Shown one piece after another: positions 37,376 through 46,624 of a DNA stretch of 64,000 bases. Positions within the stretch are counted from its first letter, which is position 1. Every line of letters starts with the position of its first letter. Source of the DNA: Micromonospora terminaliae. Lineage in GTDB: Bacteria; Actinomycetota; Actinomycetes; Mycobacteriales; Micromonosporaceae. Under the pieces are notes generated by a model. It did not search any database. It saw nothing but the letters and a program-made list of their open reading frames with translations, and was not told the DNA's origin. A program made the translations under genes and the position numbers. The stretch spans positions 744,001 to 808,000 of the forward strand of contig NZ_CP045309.1 in the NCBI RefSeq assembly GCF_009671205.1. Reading direction: 5' to 3'.

Positions 37376-38115
37376 CCCCGCTGCTGTCCGCCCACGGGAT
37401 CACCGTCCGGTACGGGTCGCTGGCCGCGCTGGACGGCGTCGACCTGCGGATCGCCGCGGGTCAGCGGCACGCGCTCATCGGGCCCAACGGCGCCGGCAAG
37501 ACGACCCTGCTGGACGTGCTCGCGGGATCCACCCGGGCCGGCGGCGGCCGGGTGCTGCTGGCCGGGCAGGACATCACGCGGCTCGGCCCGGCCGCCCGCG
37601 CCCGCCGGGGCATCGGCCGGATCCACCAGCGCCCCGCCGTCTGGTCGACCCTGACCGTTCGCGAGAACATGATGGTCGCCGCGCTGCCACGGGCGGTGCG
37701 GCCGGGCCGGTGGCACCCGTCGGCGCGGCGGCGGGCGGCCGGGCGGACGGCGGACGCGCTGCTGGCGCGGGTCGGCCTGACCGGGCTCGCCGCGGTTCCC
37801 GCCGGGCACCTGGCGCACGGGCAGCGCCGGCAGGTCGAGATCGCCATGGGCCTGGCCGGCCGGCCCCGGCTGCTGCTGCTCGACGAGCCGGCCGCCGGGC
37901 TGTCCGCCGTCGAGGTGGGGTGGCTCGTGGAGTTCCTGCGCACCCTGCCCCGCGCGGTCGCGGTGCTGCTGGTCGAGCACCGGCTGGACCTGGTCTACGC
38001 GCTCAGCGACACGGTGACCGTGCTGCGCGACGGCCGGACGCTGGCCACCGGGACGCCCGCCGAGATCCGTGCCTCCGGTCCGGTCCGGGAGGCGTACGCC
38101 GAGGGGGTGGCCTGA
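37372..38115 (+). CDS. ABC transporter ATP-binding protein, LivG-like
   Basis: A 247-residue ATPase. Walker A is GPNGAGKTT, the Walker B region is LLLLDEPAAGL, and the signature segment is degenerate (LAHGQRRQVEIAM, where LSGGQ-type motifs are usual) — LAHGQ is common in this subfamily. It energises import of the ligand bound by the upstream lipoprotein. The ATG overlaps the LivM-like stop by 4 bp; its own stop shares one base with the next ATG (TGATG). Confidence 0.9.
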   Translation: MTPLLSAHGITVRYGSLAALDGVDLRIAAGQRHALIGPNGAGKTTLLDVLAGSTRAGGGRVLLAGQDITRLGPAARARRGIGRIHQRPAVWSTLTVRENMMVAALPRAVRPGRWHPSARRRAAGRTADALLARVGLTGLAAVPAGHLAHGQRRQVEIAMGLAGRPRLLLLDEPAAGLSAVEVGWLVEFLRTLPRAVAVLLVEHRLDLVYALSDTVTVLRDGRTLATGTPAEIRASGPVREAYAEGVA

Positions 38116-38888
38116 TGCTGCGAATCGACCGGCTCTGCGCCGGCTACGCGGGCGGCATCGTGCTGCACGAGGTGAGCCTGGAGGTGCGCACCGGCACCGT
38201 CCAGGCGGTGGTGGGGCGCAACGGCGCGGGCAAGAGCACCCTCGTGCACAGCGTGGCCGGTCTGCTGCGCCCGTCCGCGGGCCGGGTCGAGATCGGCGGC
38301 GTGCAGGTCGCCGGCCGGCCGCCCCACCGGATCGCCCGGTCCGGGGTCGGCCTGGTCCCGCAGGGCCGGCGCGTCTTCTCGCGGCTGACCGTGGCCGAGC
38401 ACCTGGCCCTGGCCGCGGCGCCCTGGCGGGCCGCGACGCCCGGCGGCGAGGGCTGGACGGTGGCCCGGATCCTCGACCTGCTGCCCCGGCTCGGCTCCCG
38501 GCTGCGCCACCGCGGTGACCAGTTGTCCGGCGGCGAACAGCAGATGCTGGCCATCGCCCGGGCCCTGCTCGGCCAGCCGCGGCTGCTCCTGCTGGACGAA
38601 CCGTGCGAGGGGCTCACCCCCGGCCTGGCCGCCCGGGTGCGCGAACTCGTCGGCACGCTGGCCCGCACCGGGCTGACCGTGCTGCTCGTCGAACAGCAGC
38701 TGCGGCACGCCGTCGAGCTGGCGGACCGGATCGCGGTGCTGGAGTACGGCCGGGTCGTCTACGACCGGCCGGTGCACGAGGTCCGGGCCGACCCGGACGT
38801 CCTGGCGGCGATGCTCAGCGTCGCCGCGGTCCCGGAGCCGCCGGCTCCCCGACCGGTGCCCGGGCTCTGGTCCGACGCCGGGCACTGA
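38115..38888 (+). CDS. ABC transporter ATP-binding protein, LivF-like
   Basis: A 257-residue ATPase, the second of the pair. Walker A is GRNGAGKST, the signature is LSGGEQQ, and Walker B is LLLLDEPCEGL. VGLVPQGRRVFSRLTV is the typical LivF Q-loop region. It completes the five-gene importer. The start shares a base with the preceding stop, implying coupled translation. A methyltransferase gene follows after 26 bp. Confidence 0.9.
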   Translation: MLRIDRLCAGYAGGIVLHEVSLEVRTGTVQAVVGRNGAGKSTLVHSVAGLLRPSAGRVEIGGVQVAGRPPHRIARSGVGLVPQGRRVFSRLTVAEHLALAAAPWRAATPGGEGWTVARILDLLPRLGSRLRHRGDQLSGGEQQMLAIARALLGQPRLLLLDEPCEGLTPGLAARVRELVGTLARTGLTVLLVEQQLRHAVELADRIAVLEYGRVVYDRPVHEVRADPDVLAAMLSVAAVPEPPAPRPVPGLWSDAGH

Positions 38889-38914
38889 CCCCGCTGCGAC
38901 AGGGATGAGGAACG

Positions 38915-39724
38915 ATGCCGACCCACGTCCACGACACCGACTACGCCTTCGACAACGGCTCTCCCGACGCGGTGCCCCAGCTGCGGGCGCTGGAGTCCTT
39001 CCTGGACCCGATCACCGCGCGCCGGATCGCCCCGCCGGTGCTCGCCCCGGGCAGTCGGTGCTGGGAGGTCGGCGCCGGCGGCGGCTCGATCGCCCGGCGC
39101 CTGGCCCGGGCGGTGGGCCCGGGTGGCCGGGTGCTGGCCACCGACCTCGACACCGCGCACCTCACGGCCGCGGGCAATCTCGACGTGCGCCGGCACGACG
39201 TGCGCACCGATCCGCCGCCCGGCGATGCCTTCGACCTCATCCACGCCCGGCTCGTGCTGCTGCACCTGCCGGAGCGGCGGCGCGTGCTGGCCTCGCTGGC
39301 CGGCACGCTGGCCCCCGGCGGGTGGCTGGTCGTCGAGGAGTTCGACTGCACCGCGCCGCTGCGCGTGCTGACCGCGCCGAGCGACGACGCGGCGAAGCTC
39401 TTCGCGCAGGTGACCGACGCGATGCTCGACATCCTCCAGAGCCACGGCGCCGACCTGGCCTGGGCGCAGGACGTGCACGGCGAACTGGTGGCGGCGGGGC
39501 TGGCCGAGGTGGACACGATCACCCACGCGCGGAGCTGGCCCGGCGGCTCGCTGGGCGCGTCGCTGTACGGGACGAACTCCCGGCAGCTGGAGCCCGAGCT
39601 GCTCGACGCCGGGTTGTCGCCGGGTCAGCTGGAGGCCTTCCGCCGGCTGCTGCGAGACCCGGGGTTCGCCGTGATGTCGTACCAGTTCGTGTCGAGCCGG
39701 GGGCGGCGGCCGGTGGCGCGGTGA
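38915..39724 (+). CDS. SAM-dependent methyltransferase
   Basis: A 269-residue class I methyltransferase. WEVGAGGGSIARRLA is the SAM-binding motif I, VLATDLD the acidic residue that contacts the ribose, and FDLIHARLVLLHLPERR the post-I/motif region. The ATG at 38915 follows GATGAGGA by a short spacer. It is 26 bp behind the importer operon and may be co-transcribed, though no functional link is obvious. The methyl acceptor is unknown. Confidence 0.85.
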   Translation: MPTHVHDTDYAFDNGSPDAVPQLRALESFLDPITARRIAPPVLAPGSRCWEVGAGGGSIARRLARAVGPGGRVLATDLDTAHLTAAGNLDVRRHDVRTDPPPGDAFDLIHARLVLLHLPERRRVLASLAGTLAPGGWLVVEEFDCTAPLRVLTAPSDDAAKLFAQVTDAMLDILQSHGADLAWAQDVHGELVAAGLAEVDTITHARSWPGGSLGASLYGTNSRQLEPELLDAGLSPGQLEAFRRLLRDPGFAVMSYQFVSSRGRRPVAR

Positions 39725-39738
39725 ACACCGGTCCGGGG

Positions 39739-40494
39739 TCACCGCCCGAGGAACTCCTCGATCACCGTGACCAGCCGCACCGGGGTCTCGTACATGGCGT
39801 AGTGCCCCGCGTTGGCGAGGACCTCGAGCCGGGCGTTGGGGTAGTGGCGCAGCCAGGTCTCGCGCATCGTGTCCGCGCCCAGCGCGGGGTCGTGCTCACC
39901 GACCACGGCGAGCGCCGGCACCGGGTTGCCCTTCACCTCGTCGGTGAAGTCGGTGCGCGCCCACGCCGTGAGGTACGCGCCGAACGCCTCCGGGGTGGAC
40001 TGGTCCAGGGAGAACCGGACCATCTCGTCCAGCCAGCGGCCGGACAGCCGGTTGCCGGTGGTGAGGTCGATGATCGCGCGGCGGTTGGCCGGCTCGGCGG
40101 CCGCGCCGTCGAACAGCGTCCAGGCCTGCAGGTCGAACGGCACGCCACCGGCCGGGACCGGGCTGACGCCGATGAGGTGGGTCACCCGCCCGGGGGCGTC
40201 GGCGAGGACCCGCTGGGCCGCGCTGCCGCCCATGGAGTGCCCGACCACCGAGAAGGTGTCCCAGCCGAGGGAGTCGACCAGGCCGAGGGCGTCGCGGGAG
40301 ATCTCGGCGAGGGTGTGCTCGCCGGCCACCCCGGTGCGCTCGCCGTAGCCCCGGTAGTCGGGGAACGCCCAGGTGAAGCGCTCGACGTCGAGGAGCTCCG
40401 GCAGCCAGCCCCAGCCCCGCGACGAGCCGAACCACCCGTGCAGGGCCAGCACCCGGTGCGGCCCGTGACCGACCGTGCGGTGGCTGATCGTCAT
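39739..40494 (-). CDS. Alpha/beta-fold hydrolase
   Basis: A 251-residue hydrolase. The nucleophile elbow is VVGHSMGG, the oxyanion segment LALHGWFGSS, the acid is likely in VVGEHDPALG, and the His in NAGHYAMYE completes the triad. The form resembles esterases and carbon-carbon hydrolases of the alpha/beta superfamily; substrate unknown. It ends 14 bp from the convergent methyltransferase stop. Its promoter must lie in the 153-bp gap before the phospholipase gene end. Confidence 0.85.
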   Translation of the reverse strand: MTISHRTVGHGPHRVLALHGWFGSSRGWGWLPELLDVERFTWAFPDYRGYGERTGVAGEHTLAEISRDALGLVDSLGWDTFSVVGHSMGGSAAQRVLADAPGRVTHLIGVSPVPAGGVPFDLQAWTLFDGAAAEPANRRAIIDLTTGNRLSGRWLDEMVRFSLDQSTPEAFGAYLTAWARTDFTDEVKGNPVPALAVVGEHDPALGADTMRETWLRHYPNARLEVLANAGHYAMYETPVRLVTVIEEFLGR

Positions 40495-40599
40495 GTCGAG
40501 ACCCCTTCCCCTGGTCCGGCGTGGCGACAGTGAACGACGTGCTGGCCGCGCGGGGGAACACCGGCGTCGGATACGCGACGCCGCACGGGTGCCCGGGGT

Positions 40600-40633
40600 G
40601 GCCGTCCCGCCTCCGATCGGCGGCGGGACGGCC
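40600..40633 (-). terminator. Hairpin downstream of the phospholipase C gene
   Basis: GGCCGTCCCGCC (40600–40611) pairs perfectly with GGCGGGACGGCC (40622–40633), a 12-bp stem with a 10-base loop, beginning 15 bp past the phospholipase stop. Flanking GGGG/CCCC-rich bases can extend it. Confidence 0.6.
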
Positions 40634-40647
40634 CACCCGGGGCCGGA

Positions 40648-42720
40648 TCAGACCAGGCCACCCATGGCCGGGTCGCTGATGCTGGGCTTGCCGTTCTCGA
40701 CGTGACCGGCGTACCGGACCGCGAAGGCGGCGTCGGCCGAGACGGTGACGGTCAGGTCGTACCAGCCGTGCGACCGCGACAGCGACCAGGAGGGAAACGC
40801 CGTCTCGCCCGGCTTGAGCGCCAGCCTCGTCCGCTTCGACGCGTAGCGGTCGGCGACGGTCACCTCGACGCGCTTCGTGCCCCGGTTCGTCAGGGTGAGG
40901 CCGACGTGGTGGTCGCGCTCGTCGTACCGCGCCCGGACGTCGACACCGGCGCCCGCGCCGCCGCTGAAACGGCGGAAGAAGCCGTTGGGGCCGTGGACCT
41001 CGAGGTCGTACCCGGCGGTGGCGTCCCAGGTGTCGCTCACCTGCCGGCCCGGCTCGACCGTGTAGGTGCGGGGCGGCTGGGCCGGGTCGGCGGAGCGGAC
41101 TCCGAAGACGCCGGTGGCGCCCCCCGAGTTGCCGAAGTCGAGGTGGAACGACGTGCCGGCCGCCCGCCCGTCCACGTGCAGGGTGTACGGGATGGCCCGC
41201 GCGGGGCGCACGCCGCGTTCCTGCCGGGGCAGGCGCGGGTCGGCCGGCGGCACCGGCACCTCGTCGGGCTGGCGGGTCAGGTCGACGGGCTTGAGGTCGG
41301 CCGTGTCCGGCAGCTTCACCCGCGGCGAGGCGTTCGGGGTCCGGAAGTCGAACGCGCTGGTCAGGTCGCCGACCACCGCGCGGCGCCACGGCGTGATGTT
41401 GGACTCGACCAGGTCCGGGTTGCCCTTGGCGAACCGGGCCTCCAGGAAGCGGATGAGCGAGGTGTGGTCGAACACCTGCGAGTTGACCCAGCCGCCCCGG
41501 GTCCACGGTGAGACGACGATCATCGGTACCCGGATGCCGAGCCCGTACGGGCCGGCGGCGCGCCGCGCGTCGCCCGGGAAGATCTCGTTGGTGGTGACCA
41601 CCGTGGACAGGCCCTCGGCGCGGCTCTGCGGCGGCGTCGGCGGCACCAGGTGGTCGAAGAAGCCACCCTCCTCGTCGTACGTGATGAACAGCGCCATCCG
41701 GCTCCACACCTCGGGGTGACTGGCCAGGATGTCGACGACCTGCGACATGTACCAGGCGCCGTAGTCGGGGCCCCAGTTCGGGTGCTCGCTGTAGGCCTCC
41801 GGCGCGACGATCCAGGACACCTGCGGCAGCGTCCCGTTCGCCACGTCCCGGCGGAAGTCGGCCAGCAGCGCCTCGGGGGAGCGGTCCTGCGCCGAGATCT
41901 CGGTGCCGGTCTTCGCCCGGTCGGCGAGGGGGCTGCCGGGCCGGGCGTTCTGGTACTGGTGGAAGTAGAGCAGCGAGTTGTCCCCGTAGTTGCCGATGAA
42001 CGGGTCACCGGTCCAGCCCCAGTAGCCCTCGGCGGTCAGCCCCGTGCCCACGTCCTGGTAGACCTTCCACGACACGCCGGCACGCTCCAGCCGCTCCGGG
42101 TAGGTCGACCAGTCGTAGCCCGCCTCGGCGTTGTCGATGACCGGGCCGCCGCCCTTGCCGTCGTTGCCGACCCAGCCGGTCCACATGTGGTAGCGGTTGG
42201 GGTCGGTCGAGGCGAGCACCGAGCAGTGGTAGTTGTCGCAGACGGTGAAGGCGTCCGCGAGGGCGAAGTGGTAGGGCAGGTCGCCACGGGTGTGGTGGGT
42301 CATGGTGACCACGCCCTTGTTGGGCACCCACCGGTCGAAGCGGCCGCCGTTCCAGGCGCCGTGGGTGTCGGCCCACCCGTGGGGCGGGTCGGGCAGGAAG
42401 GTCTGCCCGAGGTCCGGCACCTCGGGCCGGAAGGGGAGCAGGTCGGCCGAGCCGTTCGGCTGGTGCCAGACGCTCCGGCCCGACGGCAGCGTCACCGGGT
42501 GCGGGTCCCCGAAGCCGCGGACCCCGCGCAGGGTGCCGAAGAAGTGGTCGAAGGACCGGTTCTCCTGCATGAGGATGATGACGTGCTCGACGTCCTCGAT
42601 GGAACCGGTCCGGTTGTTCGCCGGGATGGCGAGGGCCTTGCTGAAGTCCACCGGCAGGGCGGCCGCCGCCACCGGAGCGCTCATCATCTTCAGGAATTTC
42701 CGACGGTCGACCTGTGCCAT
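40648..42720 (-). CDS. Tat-exported phosphocholine-type phospholipase C
   Basis: A 690-residue secreted enzyme. The N-terminus MAQVDRRKFLKMMSAPVAAA is a twin-arginine signal (RRKFLK). The phosphoesterase core follows with VIILMQENRSFDHFFG, the metal/nucleophile motif of the bacterial phospholipase C and acid phosphatase superfamily, then PNKGVVTMTHH and ITYDEEGGFFDH. The C-terminal ~200 residues form two beta-rich domains like those at the end of haemolytic phospholipases C. Length agrees with the family. It likely hydrolyses phosphatidylcholine or sphingomyelin outside the cell, for phosphate or lipid scavenging. No phosphate-box was identified upstream. Confidence 0.9.
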   Translation of the reverse strand: MAQVDRRKFLKMMSAPVAAAALPVDFSKALAIPANNRTGSIEDVEHVIILMQENRSFDHFFGTLRGVRGFGDPHPVTLPSGRSVWHQPNGSADLLPFRPEVPDLGQTFLPDPPHGWADTHGAWNGGRFDRWVPNKGVVTMTHHTRGDLPYHFALADAFTVCDNYHCSVLASTDPNRYHMWTGWVGNDGKGGGPVIDNAEAGYDWSTYPERLERAGVSWKVYQDVGTGLTAEGYWGWTGDPFIGNYGDNSLLYFHQYQNARPGSPLADRAKTGTEISAQDRSPEALLADFRRDVANGTLPQVSWIVAPEAYSEHPNWGPDYGAWYMSQVVDILASHPEVWSRMALFITYDEEGGFFDHLVPPTPPQSRAEGLSTVVTTNEIFPGDARRAAGPYGLGIRVPMIVVSPWTRGGWVNSQVFDHTSLIRFLEARFAKGNPDLVESNITPWRRAVVGDLTSAFDFRTPNASPRVKLPDTADLKPVDLTRQPDEVPVPPADPRLPRQERGVRPARAIPYTLHVDGRAAGTSFHLDFGNSGGATGVFGVRSADPAQPPRTYTVEPGRQVSDTWDATAGYDLEVHGPNGFFRRFSGGAGAGVDVRARYDERDHHVGLTLTNRGTKRVEVTVADRYASKRTRLALKPGETAFPSWSLSRSHGWYDLTVTVSADAAFAVRYAGHVENGKPSISDPAMGGLV

Positions 42721-42865
42721 GACTCAAACCCACCTTGACTGACGCCGAACTGTTGGCGGGTGCACGCTATTGGCGCCAGATGGACCTGACGTGTCCGGAA
42801 CGCGAGCGATGTGCCAACGCTGGGTCGAGCCACCGGCCGGCGCGGCGGCCAGTAAGGCCCGCCGC

Positions 42866-43324
42866 TCAGCGCAGCGGGCCGTCCCCGGGGCCGTTCGGGT
42901 CGTCGACCAGGTGCATGGCGGCCTCCTCGGCGCTGGCCCCGCCCCCGTCGATGCCGGCGTCCCAGGCGACCGCGTCCGCCTCCTCGTCCTCGCCGAGGCC
43001 CGCGTCCTCGGCGACCAGGCGTCCCGTCCGCGCCTCCCGCTCGTAGCCCCGGCGGGTCAGCTCGTCCTCGTCGTCGTCCGCCTCGGCGTACGGGTCGATG
43101 TCCGGTTCCTCCTGGGCGAGCAGGTGCGCGAGGGAGTCGCCGGCGCGCTCCTCGGCGGGGGTGGTGCCGAACCGGTTCGCCGCCGTCCAGTGGTCGGCGG
43201 CCACGATGCCGGTGTCGAGGGGATCGCCGGCCCGGTCGTCGTCCAGGGTGTCGGACGCGTCCAGGACCCCGTCGTCCTCGGCCACGTTCCACTCGTCGAT
43301 GTCGGTCCGCTCGGTCTGGCTCAT
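42866..43324 (-). CDS. Acidic DUF5709-family protein
   Basis: A 152-residue, strongly acidic protein (clusters such as DDEDE and EDEEAD) without signal peptide or membrane helix. It matches the actinobacterial DUF5709 pattern, with ERTDIDEW at the N-terminus and repeated TG-x-V/A-x-AD-type segments. ATG 43324 has GGGAGGG upstream, which decides the start against a longer frame. Function is unknown; it probably is cytoplasmic and stress-related by association only. It is divergent from the receiver-oxidoreductase gene, with 211 bp between. Confidence 0.75.
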   Translation of the reverse strand: MSQTERTDIDEWNVAEDDGVLDASDTLDDDRAGDPLDTGIVAADHWTAANRFGTTPAEERAGDSLAHLLAQEEPDIDPYAEADDDEDELTRRGYEREARTGRLVAEDAGLGEDEEADAVAWDAGIDGGGASAEEAAMHLVDDPNGPGDGPLR

Positions 43325-43535
43325 GGCGTTCCCTCCCTGGTCAAAAAGCCGGCGTTGCCGCCCCAGCCTAGAACCGCCCGGGCCGGCGGCCACCACCGGT
43401 GGCCGGTCACAGCCCTCCGCCCCGGGCGTCGCGGGCGACGATCCCGTGCCGCCACGGGAGCGCGGCCGGCCCGGGTGAGCGGGCCGGGACGGCGCGTGGT
43501 GGGGATCGGCCGGCGCGGGTGCTTTAGTAGACGCC

Positions 43536-45194
43536 ATGCCCAACCCCGCGATCCTCACCGTCGACGACGACCCGGCCGTCTCCCGGGCGGTCGCCCGCGA
43601 CCTCCGGCGCCGCTACGGCGACCGCTACCGGGTGGTGCGGGCCGACTCGGCCGAGGCGGCGCTGGAGGCGCTGCGCGAGCTGAAGCTGCGCGGCGAGCAG
43701 GTGGCGGTGCTGATCGCCGACTACCGGATGCCGCAGATGAACGGCATCGAGTTCCTCGAGGCCGCCATGGACCTCTTCCCGGCCGCGCGCCGGGTGCTGC
43801 TCACCGCGTACGCCGACACCGACGCCGCCATCAACGCCATCAACGTGGTCGACCTCGACCACTACCTGCTCAAGCCGTGGCACCCGCCGGAGGAGAAGCT
43901 CTACCCGGTGCTGGACGAGTTGCTGGCCGCGTGGACGGCCGGTGCGGCCACGGCCACCGCCGAGCTGCGCGTGGTGGGGCACCGCTGGTCGGCCCCGTCG
44001 TTCAAGGCCCGGGACTTCCTGGCCCGCAACCTGGTGCCGTTCCGCTGGGTGCTCGCCGACCAGCCGGAGGGCGCCGAGCTGCTGGCGGCGGCGGGGGTGA
44101 CGGCGAACGACGTACCCCTGGTGGTGACGGCCGACGGCAAGTCGCTGGTGCAGCCGACGACGGCCGACCTGGCCGCGCAGGTCGGGCTGGCCACGACGCC
44201 GGCGGCGGACTTCTACGACCTGGTGGTGGTGGGCGCCGGCCCGGCCGGGCTCGGCGCGGCCGTCTATGGCGCCTCGGAAGGCCTGCGGACGGTGCTGATC
44301 GAGCGGCGGGCCACCGGTGGCCAGGCCGGGCAGAGCAGCCGGATCGAGAACTACCTCGGCTTCCCCGACGGCGTGTCCGGCCTGCAGCTGACCGACCGGG
44401 CCCGCCGGCAGGCGCTGCGGTTCGGCGCCGAGCTGCTGAGCGCCCGCGAGGTGGTGTCCCTGGAGGACGGGGGCGGGGCGCGGGTGCTGCGGTTCGCCGA
44501 CGGCAGCAGCGTCGCCGCGCACACGGTGGTGCTCGCCACCGGCGTCTCCTACCGGATGCTGCCCGCGCCGGGGCTGGCGGAGCTGACCGGGCGGGGCTGC
44601 TTCTACGGCTCGGTGGCCAGCGAGGCGCCGAGCTGCTCGGGGGAGGACGTCTACATCGTGGGCGGGGCGAACTCCGCGGGCCAGGCCGCCGTGCACTTCT
44701 CCCGGTACGCCCGCCGGGTGCACCTGCTGATCCGCGGCGACGACCTGACCCGGTCGATGTCCAGCTACCTGATCGAGCAGATCGCCCGGATCGACACCAT
44801 CGAGGTCCACCCGCACACCGAGGTGGTCGGCGGCGCCGGCCAGGAGCACCTGGAGGAGGTGACCCTGCGCGACACCCGCACCGGCGAGACGCGGCGGGTC
44901 GACACCTCCTGGCTGTTCGTGTTCATCGGCGCGGAGCCGCACACCGACTGGCTCGACGGCGCGGTCGCCCGGGACGGCCGGGGCTTCGTCCTCACCGGAC
45001 CGGACCTCACCCGGGGTGGCCGGCGGCCGGCCGGCTGGTCGCTGCCGCGCGACCCGTACCACCTGGAGTCGAGCATGCCGGGCGTCTTCGCGGCCGGCGA
45101 CGTGCGGGCCGAGTCGGTGAAGCGGGTCGCCTCGGCCGTGGGCGAGGGCGCCATGGCGGTCTCGCTCGTGCACCGCTACCTGGAGGCACAGTGA
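43536..45194 (+). CDS. Response-regulator receiver fused to thioredoxin-reductase-like FAD oxidoreductase
   Basis: A 552-residue fusion. Residues 1–125 are a receiver: ILTVDDDP holds the acidic pocket, IADYRMP the phosphoacceptor D62, LLTAYAD the Thr and LLKPW the Lys. About 145–215 is a small thioredoxin-like spacer. From about 225 is a flavin oxidoreductase with VVGAGPAGLGAA (FAD), ATGGQAGQSSRIENYLG and VGGANSAGQAA (NAD(P)H), ending with VFAAGDVR. The thioredoxin-reductase CxxC is missing; CFYGSV stands in its place, so disulfide reduction by that route is unlikely. The stop overlaps the start of a histidine kinase (GTGA), a strong sign that phosphorylation controls the oxidoreductase directly. 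The actual electron acceptor is unknown. Confidence 0.9.
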   Translation: MPNPAILTVDDDPAVSRAVARDLRRRYGDRYRVVRADSAEAALEALRELKLRGEQVAVLIADYRMPQMNGIEFLEAAMDLFPAARRVLLTAYADTDAAINAINVVDLDHYLLKPWHPPEEKLYPVLDELLAAWTAGAATATAELRVVGHRWSAPSFKARDFLARNLVPFRWVLADQPEGAELLAAAGVTANDVPLVVTADGKSLVQPTTADLAAQVGLATTPAADFYDLVVVGAGPAGLGAAVYGASEGLRTVLIERRATGGQAGQSSRIENYLGFPDGVSGLQLTDRARRQALRFGAELLSAREVVSLEDGGGARVLRFADGSSVAAHTVVLATGVSYRMLPAPGLAELTGRGCFYGSVASEAPSCSGEDVYIVGGANSAGQAAVHFSRYARRVHLLIRGDDLTRSMSSYLIEQIARIDTIEVHPHTEVVGGAGQEHLEEVTLRDTRTGETRRVDTSWLFVFIGAEPHTDWLDGAVARDGRGFVLTGPDLTRGGRRPAGWSLPRDPYHLESSMPGVFAAGDVRAESVKRVASAVGEGAMAVSLVHRYLEAQ

Positions 45195-46615
45195 TCACTG
45201 ACAGCGACCGGCTCACCCCGGACGACCTGCGGCGTCTCTTCCTCTTCGAGTCGCTGAGCCCGGAGCAGCTCGCGCACCTGGCCGAGCACGGCCGGGTGGA
45301 GCGGCGGCGTGCCGGCGAGGCCGTCTACGTCGAGGGCGAGCCGGCGAGCTGCTTCTACGTGCTGCTCGACGGCACCGTGACCCTGCACCGCCGGGTGCAG
45401 GGCGACGACGTGGAGCTCAGCCGCACCAGCCAGCCCGGCGTCTACGGCGGCGCCATGCAGGCGTACGTGGGCGACCTGGCCGAGCAGCGCTACCTGAACA
45501 GCCTCTTCGCGGTGACCGACTGCGCGGTCTTCGCGCTCCCCGCCCAGATCATCGCCGACGCGATGCGCAGCTGGTTCCCGATGGCCACCCACCTGCTGGA
45601 GGGGCTGTTCGTGGGGATGCGCAACACGCAGACCATCGTCGGCGAGCGGGAGCGGCTGCTGGCCCTGGGCGCCCTCTCGGCCGGGCTCACCCACGAGCTC
45701 AACAACCCGGCGGCGGCCGCCGTGCGGGCCACCTCGGCGCTGCGCGGCCGGGTCGCCAAGATGCGGCACAAGCTCGCCATGATCGCCGACGGCCGGCTCG
45801 ACGGCCGGCGCCTGCACGACCTCGTCGCCCTGCAGGAGGAGGCGGTGAAGCGGGCCGCCGCCGCGCCCGCGCTGACCCCACTGGCGGCCAGCGACGCCGA
45901 GGACGAGCTGGCCGACTGGCTCGACGAGCACGGCGTCCGGGGGGCCTGGGAGCTCGCCCCGACCCTGGTCGCCGGGGGCATCGACAGCGGCTGGCTGGGC
46001 CAGGTCGACGCCGCGGTCGGCGCCGACGACCTGGAGTCGGCGATCCACTGGATCACGTACACCATCGACACCGAGCTGCTGATGGGCGAGATCGACGACG
46101 CGGTCGGCCGGGTCTCCGGGCTGGTCGGCGCCGCGAAGCAGTACTCCCAGCTCGACCGGGCGCCCTACCAGACGGTGGACGTGCACGACCTGCTCGACGC
46201 CACGCTGGTCATGCTCCAGGCGAAGATCCCGGCCGGGGTGCGGGTGGTGAAGGAGTACGACCGCGGCGTGCCGCCCGTTCCCGCGTACGCGGCCGAGCTG
46301 AACCAGGTGTGGACCAACCTGATCGACAACGCGCTCGGCGCGATGGCGGGCAGCGGCACGCTGACGATCCGGACCGGCCGCAAGGAGGACCGGCTCGTCG
46401 TGGAGGTCGGCGACACCGGCGGCGGCATCCCGCCGGAGATCCGGCCCCGCATCTTCGAGCCGTTCTTCACCACGAAGCCCGTCGGCGAGGGCACCGGGCT
46501 CGGGCTCGACATCTCCTACCGGATCGTCGTCAACAAGCACCACGGCGACATCCGGGTGCGGTCGGAGCCGGGTGACACCCGCTTCTTCGTGCTGCTGCCG
46601 CTGAGGCCGGCCTGA
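45191..46615 (+). CDS. Histidine kinase with N-terminal cyclic-nucleotide-type (CRP) domain
   Basis: A 474-residue soluble kinase. Residues 1–150 form a CRP/cyclic-nucleotide-binding fold (GEAVYVEGEPASCFYVLLDGTV is the beta-roll). The dimerisation helix carries LTHELNNP with phosphoacceptor H168, and the ATPase domain has NLIDNALGAM (N-box), DTGGGIPPEI (G1) and GEGTGLGLDIS (G2). No transmembrane helix is present. The GTG at 45191 overlaps the receiver-oxidoreductase stop; this kinase is the obvious phosphodonor for it. The CRP domain lacks a clear cAMP-phosphate cassette on inspection, so its ligand could be something other than cAMP. Confidence 0.9.
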   Translation: MITDSDRLTPDDLRRLFLFESLSPEQLAHLAEHGRVERRRAGEAVYVEGEPASCFYVLLDGTVTLHRRVQGDDVELSRTSQPGVYGGAMQAYVGDLAEQRYLNSLFAVTDCAVFALPAQIIADAMRSWFPMATHLLEGLFVGMRNTQTIVGERERLLALGALSAGLTHELNNPAAAAVRATSALRGRVAKMRHKLAMIADGRLDGRRLHDLVALQEEAVKRAAAAPALTPLAASDAEDELADWLDEHGVRGAWELAPTLVAGGIDSGWLGQVDAAVGADDLESAIHWITYTIDTELLMGEIDDAVGRVSGLVGAAKQYSQLDRAPYQTVDVHDLLDATLVMLQAKIPAGVRVVKEYDRGVPPVPAYAAELNQVWTNLIDNALGAMAGSGTLTIRTGRKEDRLVVEVGDTGGGIPPEIRPRIFEPFFTTKPVGEGTGLGLDISYRIVVNKHHGDIRVRSEPGDTRFFVLLPLRPA

Positions 46616-46624
46616 CCGGTCGCC

